Source of the DNA: Papio anubis | Lineage: Eukaryota > Chordata > Mammalia > Primates > Cercopithecidae | Length of the DNA: 64,000 nucleotides | Reading direction: 5' to 3' | NCBI RefSeq assembly: GCF_008728515.1 | Contig: NC_044991.1 | Coordinates: 43,294,968-43,358,967 of the forward strand | In this document: in pieces, positions 33,301-45,884 of the stretch | Layout: the number at the start of each line of letters is the position of its first letter | Numbering within the stretch: the first letter of the stretch is position 1 | The notes under the pieces: model-generated | Seen by the model: only the letters and a program-made list of their open reading frames with translations | The model's database searches: none | Told to the model about the DNA's origin: nothing | Program-made: the position numbers and the translations under genes

Positions 33301-36300
33301 ACCATATACCCAGAATTGGAGGGGCGGGTTGGCTAGAACAATTAGTAAATTTTAATGACTAACACTCCAAAGCCTCTAACTCAAGTTCTCTTATAATAAA
33401 CTATTAAAACTACATAGATCTTTAGATTCTCCATATTTAGAGTAACACTTTCATTTAAAACTACCCTGACACAAATGAGTTAAAAAGATGGGTGTATCAT
33501 ACAAATATATCTTATGTAATTCCGTAAGTGTCCTGTTTTTTTTTTTTTTTTTTTTTACTTACATTTCATCGGATGATTGCTGCCAGTGTTTTGTCCTTCA
33601 ATAGGTAGGAGGCAACACTGAAGTTGAGCGTCTCAGTGCCTACTTAACCACATCAAGTACAGAATATTAACAGAAGGAAACGCCAGCTGCAGCCTGTAGA
33701 TAGCATACCACACTGCACAGTACATACTATAAACAAGTATTCTCCAAACATTCACAGGCTCTTAACCTCAATCACGTATCCTCAATCAGAAGTCAATTCA
33801 GTAGCAAATTTTCTAAATAATGATGATGTAACATCCATTAGTAAATAGGAGACATCAATTACATTAAATATCATGCTTGGGCTGCCAGATCATTGTGAAC
33901 AAAACACATTGATAAGCAATGTGCTTTTCAGTCAAGGGCAACCAATGAATGCAGTGAGTTATCAAAGAGACATAGAGAAAGATGATCTACTTTAGGGAAA
34001 GTCACAGCAGCTATTAATCAGATGCAAGTAATTAAAGTATAGTTGACAAAATGTTAAGAGGAACAGGACCAACAGCCCAGATTAATAAATTCCTTTTCAG
34101 AAAGAAAACATTAGCAAAGTCAAGGAAGAGAAAGCTATGAGGTATAATAGCTACAACTGAGTAATTGATCACCTAGGCATGGAAAGAGTAGACAGAGAGG
34201 CCAACTGAGCAGGTGTTGAGGGGAAGTGAGGGGACTGTGGCCTGGGATTAAACGAAACACAACTGGAATGGAGAAGAAGGGGGACTTTAAGAGTCATTTC
34301 AAAAGAATCCAAGATTTGAAACTGACTGGGTATAGACAGCCAGAGTAAGAACTGGGGTTAAAACAAAAAATACTAACTCCTTTCTTAATACATACATGCA
34401 TGTGTGTGTGCACACACACACCTAAGCACGCACGTGCAAAAACATAGACATGACACTTGTTTACTGGGAGTAATTCTGTCACAGACAGAAGCAAACAGTC
34501 TAAAGGTTTTGATTTTCCCTGTTGGTAGGAAGATATTCTCATTGGGCTTAATCTTGGTCATGGTGAATCTGGGGTAATGGAAGAACAGGTGCATGAAATG
34601 TTTTGGTTTTGGGGACCATTCTTCTTGCAAAACTTACGCTCAAAAGAGACCATGAGGTAAGAGTTATAGCTTTAGAAGTCATCATGTGGGAAGGTTCAGA
34701 GATATATTTTTAAATTACTGATCCATATGTTGTCTCTTACTTTTACAAAACAGTTTATTTGAATTTCTTTTATATATGTATTTTTTAAATTTTTGCCTTA
34801 TGTGGCATTTATTCTATATTGTTCTAGGAGGAGTCTGAGAAGACCTAAAACAGAAGAGACAAAGGCGAAGAAGATGCTTAAATGTATATGTTATTCAAGT
34901 AATTAACTGAAGTCTTGAGCATCTTCCGAAAGGATGACCTCTGAAAGGACGCCACAGAGAGGAGAAGGCTGGACTTGCAGAACGTGCTGCTGTTGAGGAG
35001 GTGACGGGTGACGGGAAGATTCAGAGCTCACAAAGAAGAGAGGTCAGACATGGAGAGGCGAGCCAGCAGAACACCCTCGGAAATACTGCTCTCCTGTTTG
35101 GATGGCCAGGTTTCATATTTTAGAATATTTTTCAAAAAAGCACTTCAATATAATGAAGTTCCCTCAATGATAACAAGGCCATTTTTCATAGCTATTTGGG
35201 TAGATACTCCAAAAGTGTGATGTGTTACCAGAAAGGAAAAAAAAAAAAAAAAAATCCCTGGTCTGGAGAGAAATTATCAGAGGAACATCAGAAGAAACCA
35301 ATTTGTTTGATTAAAAATCTATGGGTAATGGTGGCCTTTCTCCATGGTTATGATCTTGTATTCCACATGTACGAACAACATATATTTGTAATTTATGAAT
35401 CAAATCATGATTTAGGAATTTATTAAAAAGGCAAACTAAGGAAGAAAGCCAAGTTTCACAATAGTTTCATCAGCTAAACATCATGTTTTCTGAGCAACGG
35501 AATGCCTGCAAGCACTCTTTCCCCCTAGGCCTCAAATGTGCTGCCAAATCCTTTACTCACCTCCCGGTGTTGCTGAGTGAACTGAAGGGGAGAAAAACAC
35601 AGACGAGGTCAGGACACTCTCACAGAGGTGGCAAAGGTGTCCCGTTTTACTGGATGTTTGGGATTCCCAAGCTGACGTTCTAACCTTAGACATTATTTAG
35701 AAGAGCATTAAAAATGTAACCGAGTGAAGCTGTGTTTTCTGCGTAGGATCTTCTGCACGGTGACGGCCATGATGAACTTGTTACTGACAATTCTTCCTCA
35801 GACAATTCATCCCCATTTCTTTTCTTTTCTTTTCTTTCTTTTTTCCTAGATCATCTTTAGTACTGCTAGGTTCTCTTAGAAACTGGTGCACTCAGGATTC
35901 CTTGTGTGTTAAAAGGTTGTGATGTAGGAGTTAAAAAGCTTCAATTCAGCCTCTTGTGTTTTGAACCACATGTGACTGTTTTGTAGAAAACTCTTACATT
36001 GCTTCAAGGTTCAGATGCTGCATTTTAACATTGAATGTATTTTTAGATAAAATTTAAAATCCGTATAAATATTATTAAATATTTCTACGGATAAACAACT
36101 GCACGTAATGTTTTATCTGTTACAGTCCCAAGAAGAAACAAATGGTATTTTCAAACAGTAATTTGAGTATTTAATAGAGACTATTTAAAAAGATGTGGGA
36201 AGACTTTAGCAACCCCCAGAGCTAGTGACATTCCCTGAAGTTGTCAAGCAGGCACTGTCAACATTTTCAAGCCAAAAGGCATGAAGAGAAAGTATAGTTC

Positions 36301-36727
36301 CCGCACTTGTAGACAACCACAAAAAGCAAAACACCTCATCTTTACTCTCCTCTTTACCTTAGACTTTCTGGGAGAGCTGCCCATTGACCAAACCCAAAAA
36401 GAAGCCAAAAGGCAGAGAAGTCCATTGAGATAGTCCACACGGATCAGCTCTCCAGGCAGAGAGAATGGGAAAGACGGGGAGAGTGGGTCTGGAGGGCAAA
36501 TGGAAGACACTCCACACAGATGTACTCATTGACTCAGAGAAGGGGTGTGTTAAGGGAGAAAACAGGAATAATCTTGATTGTGGCATTTTTGAATTTCAAA
36601 ACTGATAGTGTGATGTAAGAAATATATATTCGGTCCCCAGTTCCTGGCACTGAGCTCCTAAAACCCTTGTAAGCTCCTGAGTGATAGGAGTAAGAGGAAC
36701 CTCTTTGGTTATTCATAATAAGGTTCT
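33301..36727. other. Long stretch without recognised genes or repeats
   Basis: Contains a 20-base T-run (33538-33557), an alternating purine-pyrimidine stretch (gcatgtgtgtgtgcacacacacac, around 34397-34422, self-complementary), an 18-base A-run (35237-35254), and tttct units (35819-35845). Many minus-strand frames of 65-111 codons exist, but none shows a domain. Confidence 0.4.
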
Positions 36728-37280
36728 TTAACCACACCTGAGATTATGCAAATAGGATTACTCTTGGTGGGCCCCTAAATAGCTTGAGGATGAGGTCTGG
36801 TTGCCAGAGGACCCAACCATGTGATGGGAGGGTTGGCACTTTCAGCACCACCTTCCAATCTCCATGGAGGGGAGATAGGCTGTAGATTGAATTCAATCAC
36901 CAATGGCCAATGACTTAATCAATCATGCCTATTTAATGGCACCTCCATAAAAACCCTACACAGTGAAGTGCAGAGAGTTTCAGGGGTGCTGAGCACATGA
37001 AGGTACAAGGAGTGCGGTGCTCCCAGAGAAGGTTTGGAAGCTTCATGCCTCTTTCTGCCTTATGCATCTCTTCTGCTTGGCCATTCTTGAATTGTGTCCT
37101 TTGCAATAAACTGGTCATATTAAGTAAAGTGCCTTCCTGAGTTCTGCGATCCATTCTAATACATTATCAAACCCGAAGAGAGCATCATGGGACCCTCTGA
37201 TCAGCTGGTTGGTCAGAAATACGGGAAGCCGGGATGTGTGACTGGCATCTGAAGTGGAGGACATAACCAGGGGTACAGAC
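36728..37280 (+). mobile_element. LTR-like element, same family as 6.1-6.7 kb
   Basis: Plus-strand block order: ttggtgggcccctaaatagc, ggatgaggtctggttgcc, ggccaatgactta (CCAAT-like, 36905), ccataaaaaccct (TATA-like, 36945), gagcacatgaagg, aataaa (37105-37110), then the leader-like ccttcctgagttctgcg, ggttggtcagaaatacggga and gactggcatctgaagtgga. CCAAT, TATA and polyadenylation signal in this order with correct spacing is what an LTR shows. Family not named with confidence. Confidence 0.68.
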
Positions 37281-39221
37281 AAAGTGTTAGAGAGAAGCAC
37301 AGTGAATGAAAAGAGCTCCTCTCCACGATGCCCAGACTGCAAAAACTTCTTTTTGACTGGGGGAAGAGGAAAGGGAAGAGACGATAAATAAAGGAAGATC
37401 TGTAGGCCCAGGAGTACAGGGGCCCAAGACAATCTTCCAAAAGAAGCCACTCAGAAAGAGACAAACCCCAGAGACAGAATGTGGGTGTGCAGCATGGAGG
37501 CATCATGCATAAAACTCAAGTGAGTGAAGGAAGCCAGGTAAAATCCAATAGACAGTGGAGGGGCCTGTGCAGGCCTGAACAGCCAATGCCCCAATCCGAG
37601 GCACAGCAATGCCCCATGCAAAGGCACAGCCCCAGCCAGCTGGCTGCTCCTATGCAAGAATGCAGGCACTGAGTTACAGTATTTCCCACTTTTCAAGAGA
37701 AATCTGAAAACTACGTTATTCAAGTAAAACTTCCAGATTCTTAAAACTTTGTGGGTGAAATAAAATGCGTCTGTGGAACAAATTCAGTCCACTGCCTGGT
37801 CATAGACACATGAAGTCTTAGAGGCTTGCTGTGCCCTAAGCAAGCCACCAAAGCAGCAGGAGGTTTGCTAGACCTGAGGGGCCACATACATAGGAATGAA
37901 GGACACATCAAAGCAGACTTAGGGTCAAGGAACAACTGAGTCCCTTTCACCCATGCCTAGTTCCACACGAGCTTCCAGAAATGTTGATACAACCCCAGGA
38001 AGGGAAAGAAACACCTCAACCATTGAGCTTAAAATTCTGTGCCACGTCAGCAGAGTCAGGACTCAAAAAGGCAACAGTGTTGTAGAAAAATAAAGCAGTC
38101 GCTACTCATCTATATTCCCTTATTCCTTTCAGTAGGATTTGGCTCTAAATTTGCAAGACACGATCTAGGCTTCTTGCCTACCAGTTCCATGATCCTGTTG
38201 AAGGGATGTAAGTAGAGTTCATCATTAAGATTTCCTGCTTCTGTTCTATGCAAACTATGGCACGCTGAGCTTCTGCTGATGGAATTTCAGGTGCTAAGAG
38301 AGGGACCTTCAAGTTCACCCACAATCCTGAGGCAGAAATCTGTGGGTAAATGATACCTATCCTGAGATGATTCTGGTTCTGTCCCTGAAGTGGCCATACT
38401 TCACTGTGGGACCTAGAATGAGATGTTTCTTCCATGCTTGGCCGCAGTACTCTTGTTATAAACTATGAGGGGCAAGAGTCAGGCCTCAGCCAAACCCAGG
38501 TCCCATTCTGCTGTAGGATGCTATACTCCTATACGTGGCCAGGTGAGGGCATACTGGAAATGAATGAGCATTACACAGATGAGAACATGTACCATTATCT
38601 TTATATTACTTATTACTATTTCTTCCACACAGATTCCACCTCCTTTTTGCACAGTAAGATTAGACATTTTCCTGCCTTTTTTGGCTACTTTAGAAACTCT
38701 TTGGATTTATACATTTTTTTCCCGCATTTTCCCTTTTTCCAGGAGTCAGCAAATTCTCTGGAAGGTAGGTTATGAAAATAACCTATAGAATTTCACTTTC
38801 TATTTGTCATAGGGTAATTTACACTCCCAGGAACGAGAGCTTGTTTTTTATTTTTTCCTTCACTACTAGAGTATCAGACAAGGAATCATGTGTTTATTTC
38901 TCATGATTTGGGGCTCCAAATTTTTTTGAAATCCTCTCACTAATATTCTTGTCCCTGAATGGCTTCAAGTTCTCCAGCTTCCTCAAATCCTGCTTAGCAT
39001 GTATGACATGCCTCATCACCACACGTTTTTTCCATCTTTTGATGACTTATTTCAGCCTATGGGCCTAAAAATCTCTATGTTAAATTCAAACATTCTGCAT
39101 TATTGAACAATATAATGAAGCATTTCAATATTAAAAGTCAAAGAAACAATGATGGAGAAATTAAGTACTCAATGGCAAGAAGGGTACAGTAAGAAATCCG
39201 AAAAATATAAATTTAAAAAAT
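37281..39221. other. No recognisable feature
   Basis: Mixed-composition DNA. The part up to about 37500 may be internal sequence of the preceding LTR element, but I cannot show it. Confidence 0.4.
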
Positions 39222-39512
39222 TCAGTTTGAGTGTGGTGGCTCATGCCTGTAATCCCAGCACTTTGGGAGGCTTGAGGCAGGAGGATCACTTGAGCCCAGG
39301 AACTTGAGACCAGCCTGGGCAACACAGGGAGACCCCACCCCTACAAAAAAATGTTTTAAAAATTAGATGGGTGTGATGGGTGTGGTGGTACATGCCTGTG
39401 GTCCCAGCTACTCAGAAGACTGAGGTGGGAGGATAACTTGAGGCTTCAGTAAGCCATGATCATGCCACTGTACTTCATCCTGGGTGACAGAGTGAGACCC
39501 TGTCTCAAAAAA

Positions 39513-39516
<4 letters not shown>
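39222..39516 (+). mobile_element. AluJ-like
   Basis: Old Alu dimer with J-type text (caggaggatcacttgagccc, gaccagcctgggcaacaca, gaggcttcagtaagccatga). The tail has turned into a GA repeat. Confidence 0.94.

Positions 39517-39550
<34 letters not shown>
39517..39550. repeat. (GA)17 microsatellite
   Basis: Pure GA tract of 34 bases directly after the Alu tail. Confidence 0.98.
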
Positions 39551-39554
<4 letters not shown>

Positions 39555-40647
39555 AATTAATTTTTAAAAAATCAAAATCTAGAAATAGTATTCTACAAAA
39601 TCTAGACGTACATGACTTTCTAAAGTTGGATATGTGGCCAGAAGTGGGCAGTTGAAGTTTTGCTCAATATTGAGCAGGTGTTAATATTATGAAGAATATT
39701 ACTCAGACCAAGAGATGTCCCCTTCCAATGACTGGGAACTGTATTACAAACAAAAATTTGTCATGCCCTTTCTGGATGTAGCATTACAGAATTAAAAGAA
39801 CTTTCCCATTTCTTGGCTTTTTCTTCCACAGATGGAGATCAGAAACTAACAGATTCTAATTTTCAGAACTGCACAATTCATGGAAGTGAGTAAATAAAGT
39901 TCAAATTTATAAAAACCAATCATCATGTCAAGAATCCATATAACAAGTCATACCAGTACATTAGATGAATTGCAAGTATTTCCACCAAAAAGTGAGCTCC
40001 AAAAGAATGAAAACATAAAAGATTTTATCTACTTCAATCAATCATTAATAGTTCTGGAAAACTATCTCTATCCAAGGAGGTGAGAAAAGGCCATAAACAC
40101 ATAGTTCAGATCAAGACCTGACCCTCATAATTGAATAAGAATGTTAAAATCCAAGACTCTAGAGTTACTTAAATATATTACAAATATTAAAAATTGCCAC
40201 AATGAACAATTCAGCCCCCAAAACATTGAGCATAGCTAAGATGCTTAATAGCAAACAAAATAACTTTATATAAAGCCATCTGCTGAACACTGCTCCGACA
40301 GGGTCAGAGAAAACACTAGTTAAACCCAAAGAGGAAAACTAGACATGGGGAATTGGCAACCCAAAAAGGTAGGAGCAGCAGCAATCCATACAGAGGGATG
40401 AAACTGGAGATAAGGACTCCCCTGAAGACACCCCCTCACCTTTGTCCTAATTGGTCACCTCAATAGCCCACTTCGGTGACATCTCACTGTAGAAACACAG
40501 TCCTTCTACAAAACCCTTGGCTAAAGAACATTAGGAAACAGGGTGGGGAATGGAGAGAGAGTAAGCCATTGTCACTATAATTAAGTTAGATCTGCGAAGT
40601 AAAAGGAAGGAGTGGACCTGGCCAAATACACTGTTGAGAGGGGCTGC
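39551..40647. other. No recognisable feature
   Basis: AT-rich DNA; no gene or repeat recognised. Confidence 0.4.
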
Positions 40648-40658
40648 ATTAAGGTACT

Positions 40659-40872
40659 ATTTTTATTTTTTTTCCCCCTGCGACGGAATCTTGTTCTGTC
40701 GCCAAGGCTGGAGTGCAGTGGCGAGATCTCGGCTCACTGAAAGATCTGCCTTCCAGGTTCACACCATTCTCCCACCTCAGCCTCCCAAGCAGCTGGGACC
40801 ACAGGCACATGCCACCACACCCGGCTAATTTTTTGTATTTTTAGTAGAGATGGGGTTTAACCATGTTAGCCA
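40659..40872 (-). mobile_element. 5'-truncated Alu (Y-like)
   Basis: Runs from the tail complement (ttttattttttttccccc) to accatgttagcca, then stops, so about 90 bases of the 5' end are missing. Perfect target duplication attaaggtact at 40648-40658 and 40873-40883 shows it inserted in truncated form. Confidence 0.95.
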
Positions 40873-40883
40873 ATTAAGGTACT

Positions 40884-41419
40884 TCTAAGTGATGAGATCA
40901 CCTCTATATGGTTCCCAGCAAAAAGACCTGCTTTTCCCCTCATATATGAACATCGTTTCACATCCAAGAAGACACTTATAGAAACCTTGGGATAATAAAT
41001 GCCACTAAATAATTGAATGTCGACCCCTTAATAACAAGTGGAAGGTGTGGAAGGAAGCAAGGACTCAGACACCTACCTCTCCAGAAACTCTGGGAGCATC
41101 CAAAACTTCACAACAACTAGGTTCTGATAATGATATTATGTTGAAAAAAATGATCCTTAGTTTTGAAAAAAAAAAAAGGGGATAATGAATGTAAACCCTG
41201 GTGTAGGATGCCAGCTATAAATATCTGCTATCTCTGTAAGTATCTGCTGTCACCAGTTGATTTCTCATTTAATGCTTCCCTCTCTTCTTCCCTTAGCAAA
41301 CTGTAGAGTCACTTTCTGTTTGGTTGTCTATCACACTCTCCTCTCCCGCTCTCCCTGACAACATCCACTGAAACCTGCCACTGTGGTTTGTTAAGTGATG
41401 TCAGGGCTCATTAAACAAT
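40884..41419. other. Intergenic DNA containing copy 1 of a 39-bp direct repeat
   Basis: Copy 1 lies at 41014-41052 (listed separately). An A-run of 12 lies at 41167-41178. No gene. Confidence 0.45.
41014..41052 (+). repeat. 39-bp dispersed direct repeat, copy 1
   Basis: tgaatgtcgacccctta-ataacaagtggaaggtgtgg-aa. Copy 2 at 42305-42343 differs at two positions (t/c and a/c). Confidence 0.93.
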
Positions 41420-41970
41420 ACCATGAAGTATGGCACCTTGCCATGCAGAGTACTTTAAAGTAAAGGAGACTGGAAGGGCTTCAAAGGCAAGGTCTCTCCA
41501 ACCTTCCTTTGCCCTCCTTTCTACCATTCCCCTTTCTCCACCAAGGTGTGTCATAGAAACTACAACTCCTCTTCCCCAAAGAAAGCCATAAAACCTAGAA
41601 AAGGTTACTCTCTGACCTACCTCCCCTAAGATCAGGTCATAAGCCTGTTGTGCCAGGTGTCCTGCCCCATAACCAGGGCAAAGGAATGCTACATAGAGAG
41701 GCCAAGAACAATGTGAACAAACAGGCTTTGCTAGGTTCTCTCCCACACTTAATTACCATCAAATTATATATACCCTTTTTGTCCAATCACATTTCTGTTT
41801 GACTGTCCATTCTTCATCAGTCCTAAGCATTAAAAAAACAGAGGTTTCCCTGGGTCGTTGGTTCTTTGTGTCTGAAAGCTCTCGGGTCATATAAAACTTT
41901 ATTAAATAAATTTTTTATGCTTTTCTCTTGTTAGGTCCTTTGTTACAGGGGTGTCAGTCATGGACTCTGA
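41420..41970 (+). mobile_element. Probable class I ERV solo LTR
   Basis: The 3' end has the shape of a class I (MER4-group-like) LTR: ttggttctttgtgtctgaaa, ctctcgggtcatataaaact, aaataaattttttatgctttt (containing AATAAA), cttgttaggtcctttgttac and aggggtgtcagtcatgg. The upstream part (taagatcaggtcataagcct, ccataaccagggcaaagg) is consistent. Exact boundaries and subfamily are not established. Confidence 0.55.
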
Positions 41971-42839
41971 AAGAGGTGAGATAAAAGTATTACTTTCTTG
42001 TCCTGAGAGTGGCTTGCCTGTGTCTGGCCCTCAATTATTAGTTGACCTATTTGATTAATATTTGACATTCTTTGCCTGCATATTTGTGTGACTGAATCAC
42101 ACATATGTGGTGATGAATGCAGCTCTACTTCATATCATGTTTCCTTGCCTTTACCTCACCTGATTCACTCCCATGATAGTATCAATACATCTCTTGCCTT
42201 TCTCAACCCAAACTGCATGAAAAGATGTCTTCAGATCAGCCAACTAGGGACCATCACCTGGTCTCCAGCTTGGGCCAGGCCTGACCTCATCCTTATGAGC
42301 ACACTGAACGTCGACCCCTTACTAACAAGTGGAAGGTGTGGAACAACTGAAACTGCTGGGGTTTGCTGCATCCTAGAGTCAGCCATAGCAGAGTCACCCA
42401 CATGGACAGGTGGCCTCTGGCCATTCACACTCATAAAGTTCCTCATAGATTCATCCTATATTTTATAATTTCTTGGCCACAACCAATAACAGGGGCCAGA
42501 AACAGAGCACAAGATAAATACACTGCTCACATCAAAAAACTTTTGGAAAGAATTCCTTGCGGAATAAATTGGAATCTATCCCCAGGTTGTAAATAAAACC
42601 TCATTTACAAACATAAGACCTCATTTCCTCCTTTATAAATAAGATTTTACTCCATATTCTTTTCTTGAAATGGTTGGAAATAAAAATTAATCATGTACAT
42701 AACCTAGTTTTGAAGTAAAAAATATACAGAGATATAAATGCAGTTTGAAATCTTATAATTTCTATTTTCAATCATACCAAAGAATTAAGAAATGATGTGA
42801 AAGAATTACATGATTATTTCTTATGTGCTAATAATATGT
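41971..42839. other. Intergenic DNA containing copy 2 of the 39-bp repeat
   Basis: No gene recognised. A 126-codon plus-strand frame at 42088-42468 has no recognisable domain and overlaps the repeat copy. Confidence 0.4.
42305..42343 (+). repeat. 39-bp dispersed direct repeat, copy 2
   Basis: Matches 41014-41052 at 37 of 39 positions. Homology ends sharply on both sides (actgaac on the left, caactgaaac on the right). Confidence 0.93.
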
Positions 42840-43290
42840 TATTAACTAGGTGGCATATATTCTAAGCATATTAAATACATTATCTCATTTATTATCCTTT
42901 TTACAATTTCTAATTGACACATAATAATTGTACATATTTATGCAATACATATGATATTCTGATACATGTATACAGTGTATAATAATCAAATCAGGTGATT
43001 GGCATATCCATTGTCTCAAGCATTTCTCATTTTTTTGTAGTGAGAACATCCAAAATTCTCTCTTCTGGCCATTTTGAAATATGCAATAAATTAGTATTTA
43101 CTGTACTCTCCTGTGCTATAGAACAGTAGCCCTTAGTCCTCTTGTCTAATTGTAATTCATGTACTCTTGATGATTTTGTGAGGTATACATTAAAATTTCC
43201 ATTTTATAGATGAGGAAACGAACATGTTCATACAGTTAATACATGGTAAAACTAAAATTTGCAACCTGGATTGTCATCAAGTCTGGTTCA
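42840..43290 (-). mobile_element. MIR split by an L1 fragment
   Basis: Left piece: tgctaataatatgttattaa...catattaaatacattatctc. Right piece: ttccattttatagatgagg, aaacgaacatg..., acctggattgtcatcaagtc. Both are in the reverse-complement MIR order. The L1 at 42905-43175 lies between them. Confidence 0.6.
42905..43175 (-). mobile_element. L1 3'-end fragment (L1MA/PB-like)
   Basis: ttctaattgacacataataa, ttgtacatatttatgcaat, gatacatgtatacagtgta, atccattgtctcaagcattt and the following text match the reverse complement of primate/late-mammalian L1 3' UTRs. Confidence 0.75.
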
Positions 43291-44416
43291 AAAAAAAGAG
43301 TTAAAGTTAAAATAGTTAAAAATAAAGGCATGAGGTAGTGTTAAAGAGGGAAAAAGTAATCAAAGTAGAGAAGATTGTTCTCTTCCAGCTGCTTTAAGAC
43401 TCTATCTCCAATACACTGACTGAAATGCCAGCACATTTGAAATCGTGTACATGTGACAGTCCTGGCAGAAGCATCATCCTAAAGAGTTGTACCACAAAGG
43501 TTCAGGCGAGGCCATAAATAGCAGTACCTGCTCTGGGCGAGTGACTTCACTTAAACATGCCAAATGAGAAAACTTGGTTTTAATTCTCAACCTGTATTAT
43601 TGTGCCAGAAATATTTCAAAAACAAGAATTTGAAAAAGTATGGCTTTTGAGGATCTCTCATTAATATCCACTAAAATTATCCACTCTCCTCTTATCCCTC
43701 TTAGGGAACCAAGCACCTAAAAACAAGTTGATTTCCCAAGGCGGCAACTGACTTAGAGTAAAAATGTAAAGACGTTATTTCTAGTATTGGAATGCAGTGA
43801 AAGATCACAAAGCTTCAGAGGGCAAACCACATGTCATGTAAATACCACTGCATAAGTACCACTGCACACTAACCCACTGAGCTACTGAAGCTACTCAAAC
43901 CACAGATAAGCAAGCAGGAGACTTTAATCTTTATAATTAGTCTCATAAAAAGACCAATTTTTAATAAACTTACTAAAAATACATAATTTTTATAGTTCTA
44001 AAAGAACACATAAAGATTATTTTATAATTATCAATTATAAATATTGATTATTTATATAACATAAATAGTAATTATTTCATAATTATCTTTATAATTAATC
44101 TTTATAAAAAGAAGAGCAGCGTTGGCTTTTTGACGTGTAAACTTTTGTACAGTTCGTGCTAATGAATTTTGCTTTCCTTCATGACAAATTCTGGAGTTGC
44201 CTGCCAATTAAAGAAATGGTTTTCTAAAGACACAACTTTGGATATGGAAAGATGATGGTGAGTTTTTGTGCAGTTAAACACTGACTTTAGTGTATTGCTG
44301 CATCAGCCTTATCCCTAAAAATCCCAGTAGTGATTTGGAATCATCTAAAGGGTTTGGAAACCTAAAGTACCCATGAGCAAGACGAGCGCCTGAATATGAT
44401 TGATTATGATGTAAAG
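43291..44416. other. AT-rich intergenic DNA
   Basis: Includes a very AT-rich stretch at 43925-44110 in which 'taatctttataa' recurs. No gene. Confidence 0.4.
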
Positions 44417-44600
44417 CAGCAGTTCTCAAACTTCAGTACGTACTGAAATCAGCTGAAGGGCTTGTTAAAATACTGATTGTTGGGGGTAGGGGGGATACCA
44501 GAGTTTCTGAGTCAGTAGGTCTGCAGTTGTGACCAATAATTTGTCTAACAAGTTCCCAGGTGATGCTGATTATACTGATCTGGGAACTATGAGAACCACC
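44417..44600 (-). mobile_element. MER20-like hAT element
   Basis: Terminal inverted repeats cagcagttctcaaact and tgagaaccacc. Inside, gctgaagggcttgttaaaat, gagtttctgagtcagtaggt and ctaacaagttcccaggtgat follow the MER20 consensus. About 185 bases of its usual 219. Confidence 0.88.
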
Positions 44601-45509
44601 AGTGAAGACAAAAGGGACATAGATGGTCATCATAATGTACTGCAATTATGGATTATCAACTGGTCATATAAAAGCATTATCATCCAAGTTCTACAAGTGT
44701 TCTTTCCAGAGATAGCACCAATCCAGGAAGATGGTCACATTTAAATATGAAAAAAAGAGTAGTAATGGGATAACTTTTGAGAAGTTCTAATGAAAAGAAA
44801 TCTATTAGAACTAACTAGAAAGACTAATAAATTGACTAATTATAAATACATGACAAACTCATACACATAGGTCAAAATACTTAATCGAAGTATTTATTTG
44901 TGAATTATTTCCCTTCATTTCTGGCTCCTCTGTTTCAAGCAGGCAGCCAATTAATCCTCCTCCCATTCCCCTTCCCTTGGACTTGGATGTTCCCTGCAGA
45001 CAGCTGGCATGCCTGACTTTTGTCTTCACTGATACCAGATCTCCTAAAAGAAATGACACTAGGAAAAAAAAAATGGGGGGAGCAGGGCTGGCAGTGCCAG
45101 CGAGGAAAATACCCATGGCTAGGAAAGGAGAAGAGGAGGAAGGTTCCTAGGATTTCCTGGTAGGCCCCAGGTGGGGGAGAGAAAAACAAAGAACAGGGTC
45201 CCTCTGTCTAGTTAAAGATCCTGTGGTCCCTTGGTATGAACTGCCCATATCTTCCTGAGGCTGTGAGGTCTGACACAGCAGCCTCCATGATGTAACAAAT
45301 CTTTGCCCATTTTCTAAGTATCAAGTAAGAGCCTCAGTGACCAGAGCAAGGGACAGGAGGTTCCATAAAGACTGTCACTGATGGCTTTTCCTGTCAGTGC
45401 AGATGGGTGGGGAAAGGGTGGGTTGCTGGCCTGAGACAAGATCAAATTTCACTTAAAGAAAATAAACAAGTAAAAATATTTCTTGCACACCCAAATTTGA
45501 CTACAATTT
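44601..45509. other. No recognisable feature
   Basis: Mixed DNA; no gene or named repeat seen. Confidence 0.4.
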
Positions 45510-45705
45510 TGTACCTACATTTTATTTTATTATTTTATTTTATTTTACTTATTTTTTAGAGACAGGGTCTCACTCTGTTGCCCAGGCTGGAGTGCAGTGT
45601 TGTGATCAAGGCTCACTGCAACCTTGATCTCCCAGGCAAAAGTGATCTTCCCACCTCAACCTCCTGAGGAGCTGGGACTACAGGTGCATGCCACCACATC
45701 TGTTT

Positions 45706-45750
<45 letters not shown>

Positions 45751-45884
45751 TTATTATTTTTTTTAAAACTTTTTTTACTTTTTGTGTTGCCCAAGCTGGT
45801 CTGGAACTCCTGGGCTTAAGCGATCCTCCAGCCTCAGCCTCCCAACGTGCCTGGATTACAAGTTTGAGCCAATGCACCCTGCCT
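45510..45884 (-). mobile_element. AluJ-like with expanded linker
   Basis: Old reverse-complement dimer (gagacagggtctcactctgt, agtgatcttcccacctcaac, gcttaagcgatcctccagcc). The middle A-rich linker has expanded into a (TTTA)n tract. Confidence 0.93.
45703..45758. repeat. (TTTA)n microsatellite in Alu linker
   Basis: About 11 clean TTTA units followed by a degenerate T/A tract, replacing the usual linker of the surrounding Alu. Confidence 0.95.

Noticed and set aside
34385..34430. A regulatory element around gcatgtgtgtgtgcacacacac
   Set aside because: It is a short alternating purine-pyrimidine simple sequence; no further evidence of function.
41014..42343. The 39-bp repeats as a long target duplication of an inserted retrocopy
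   Set aside because: Neither boundary has an A or T tail, and a 39-base target duplication would be unusually long.
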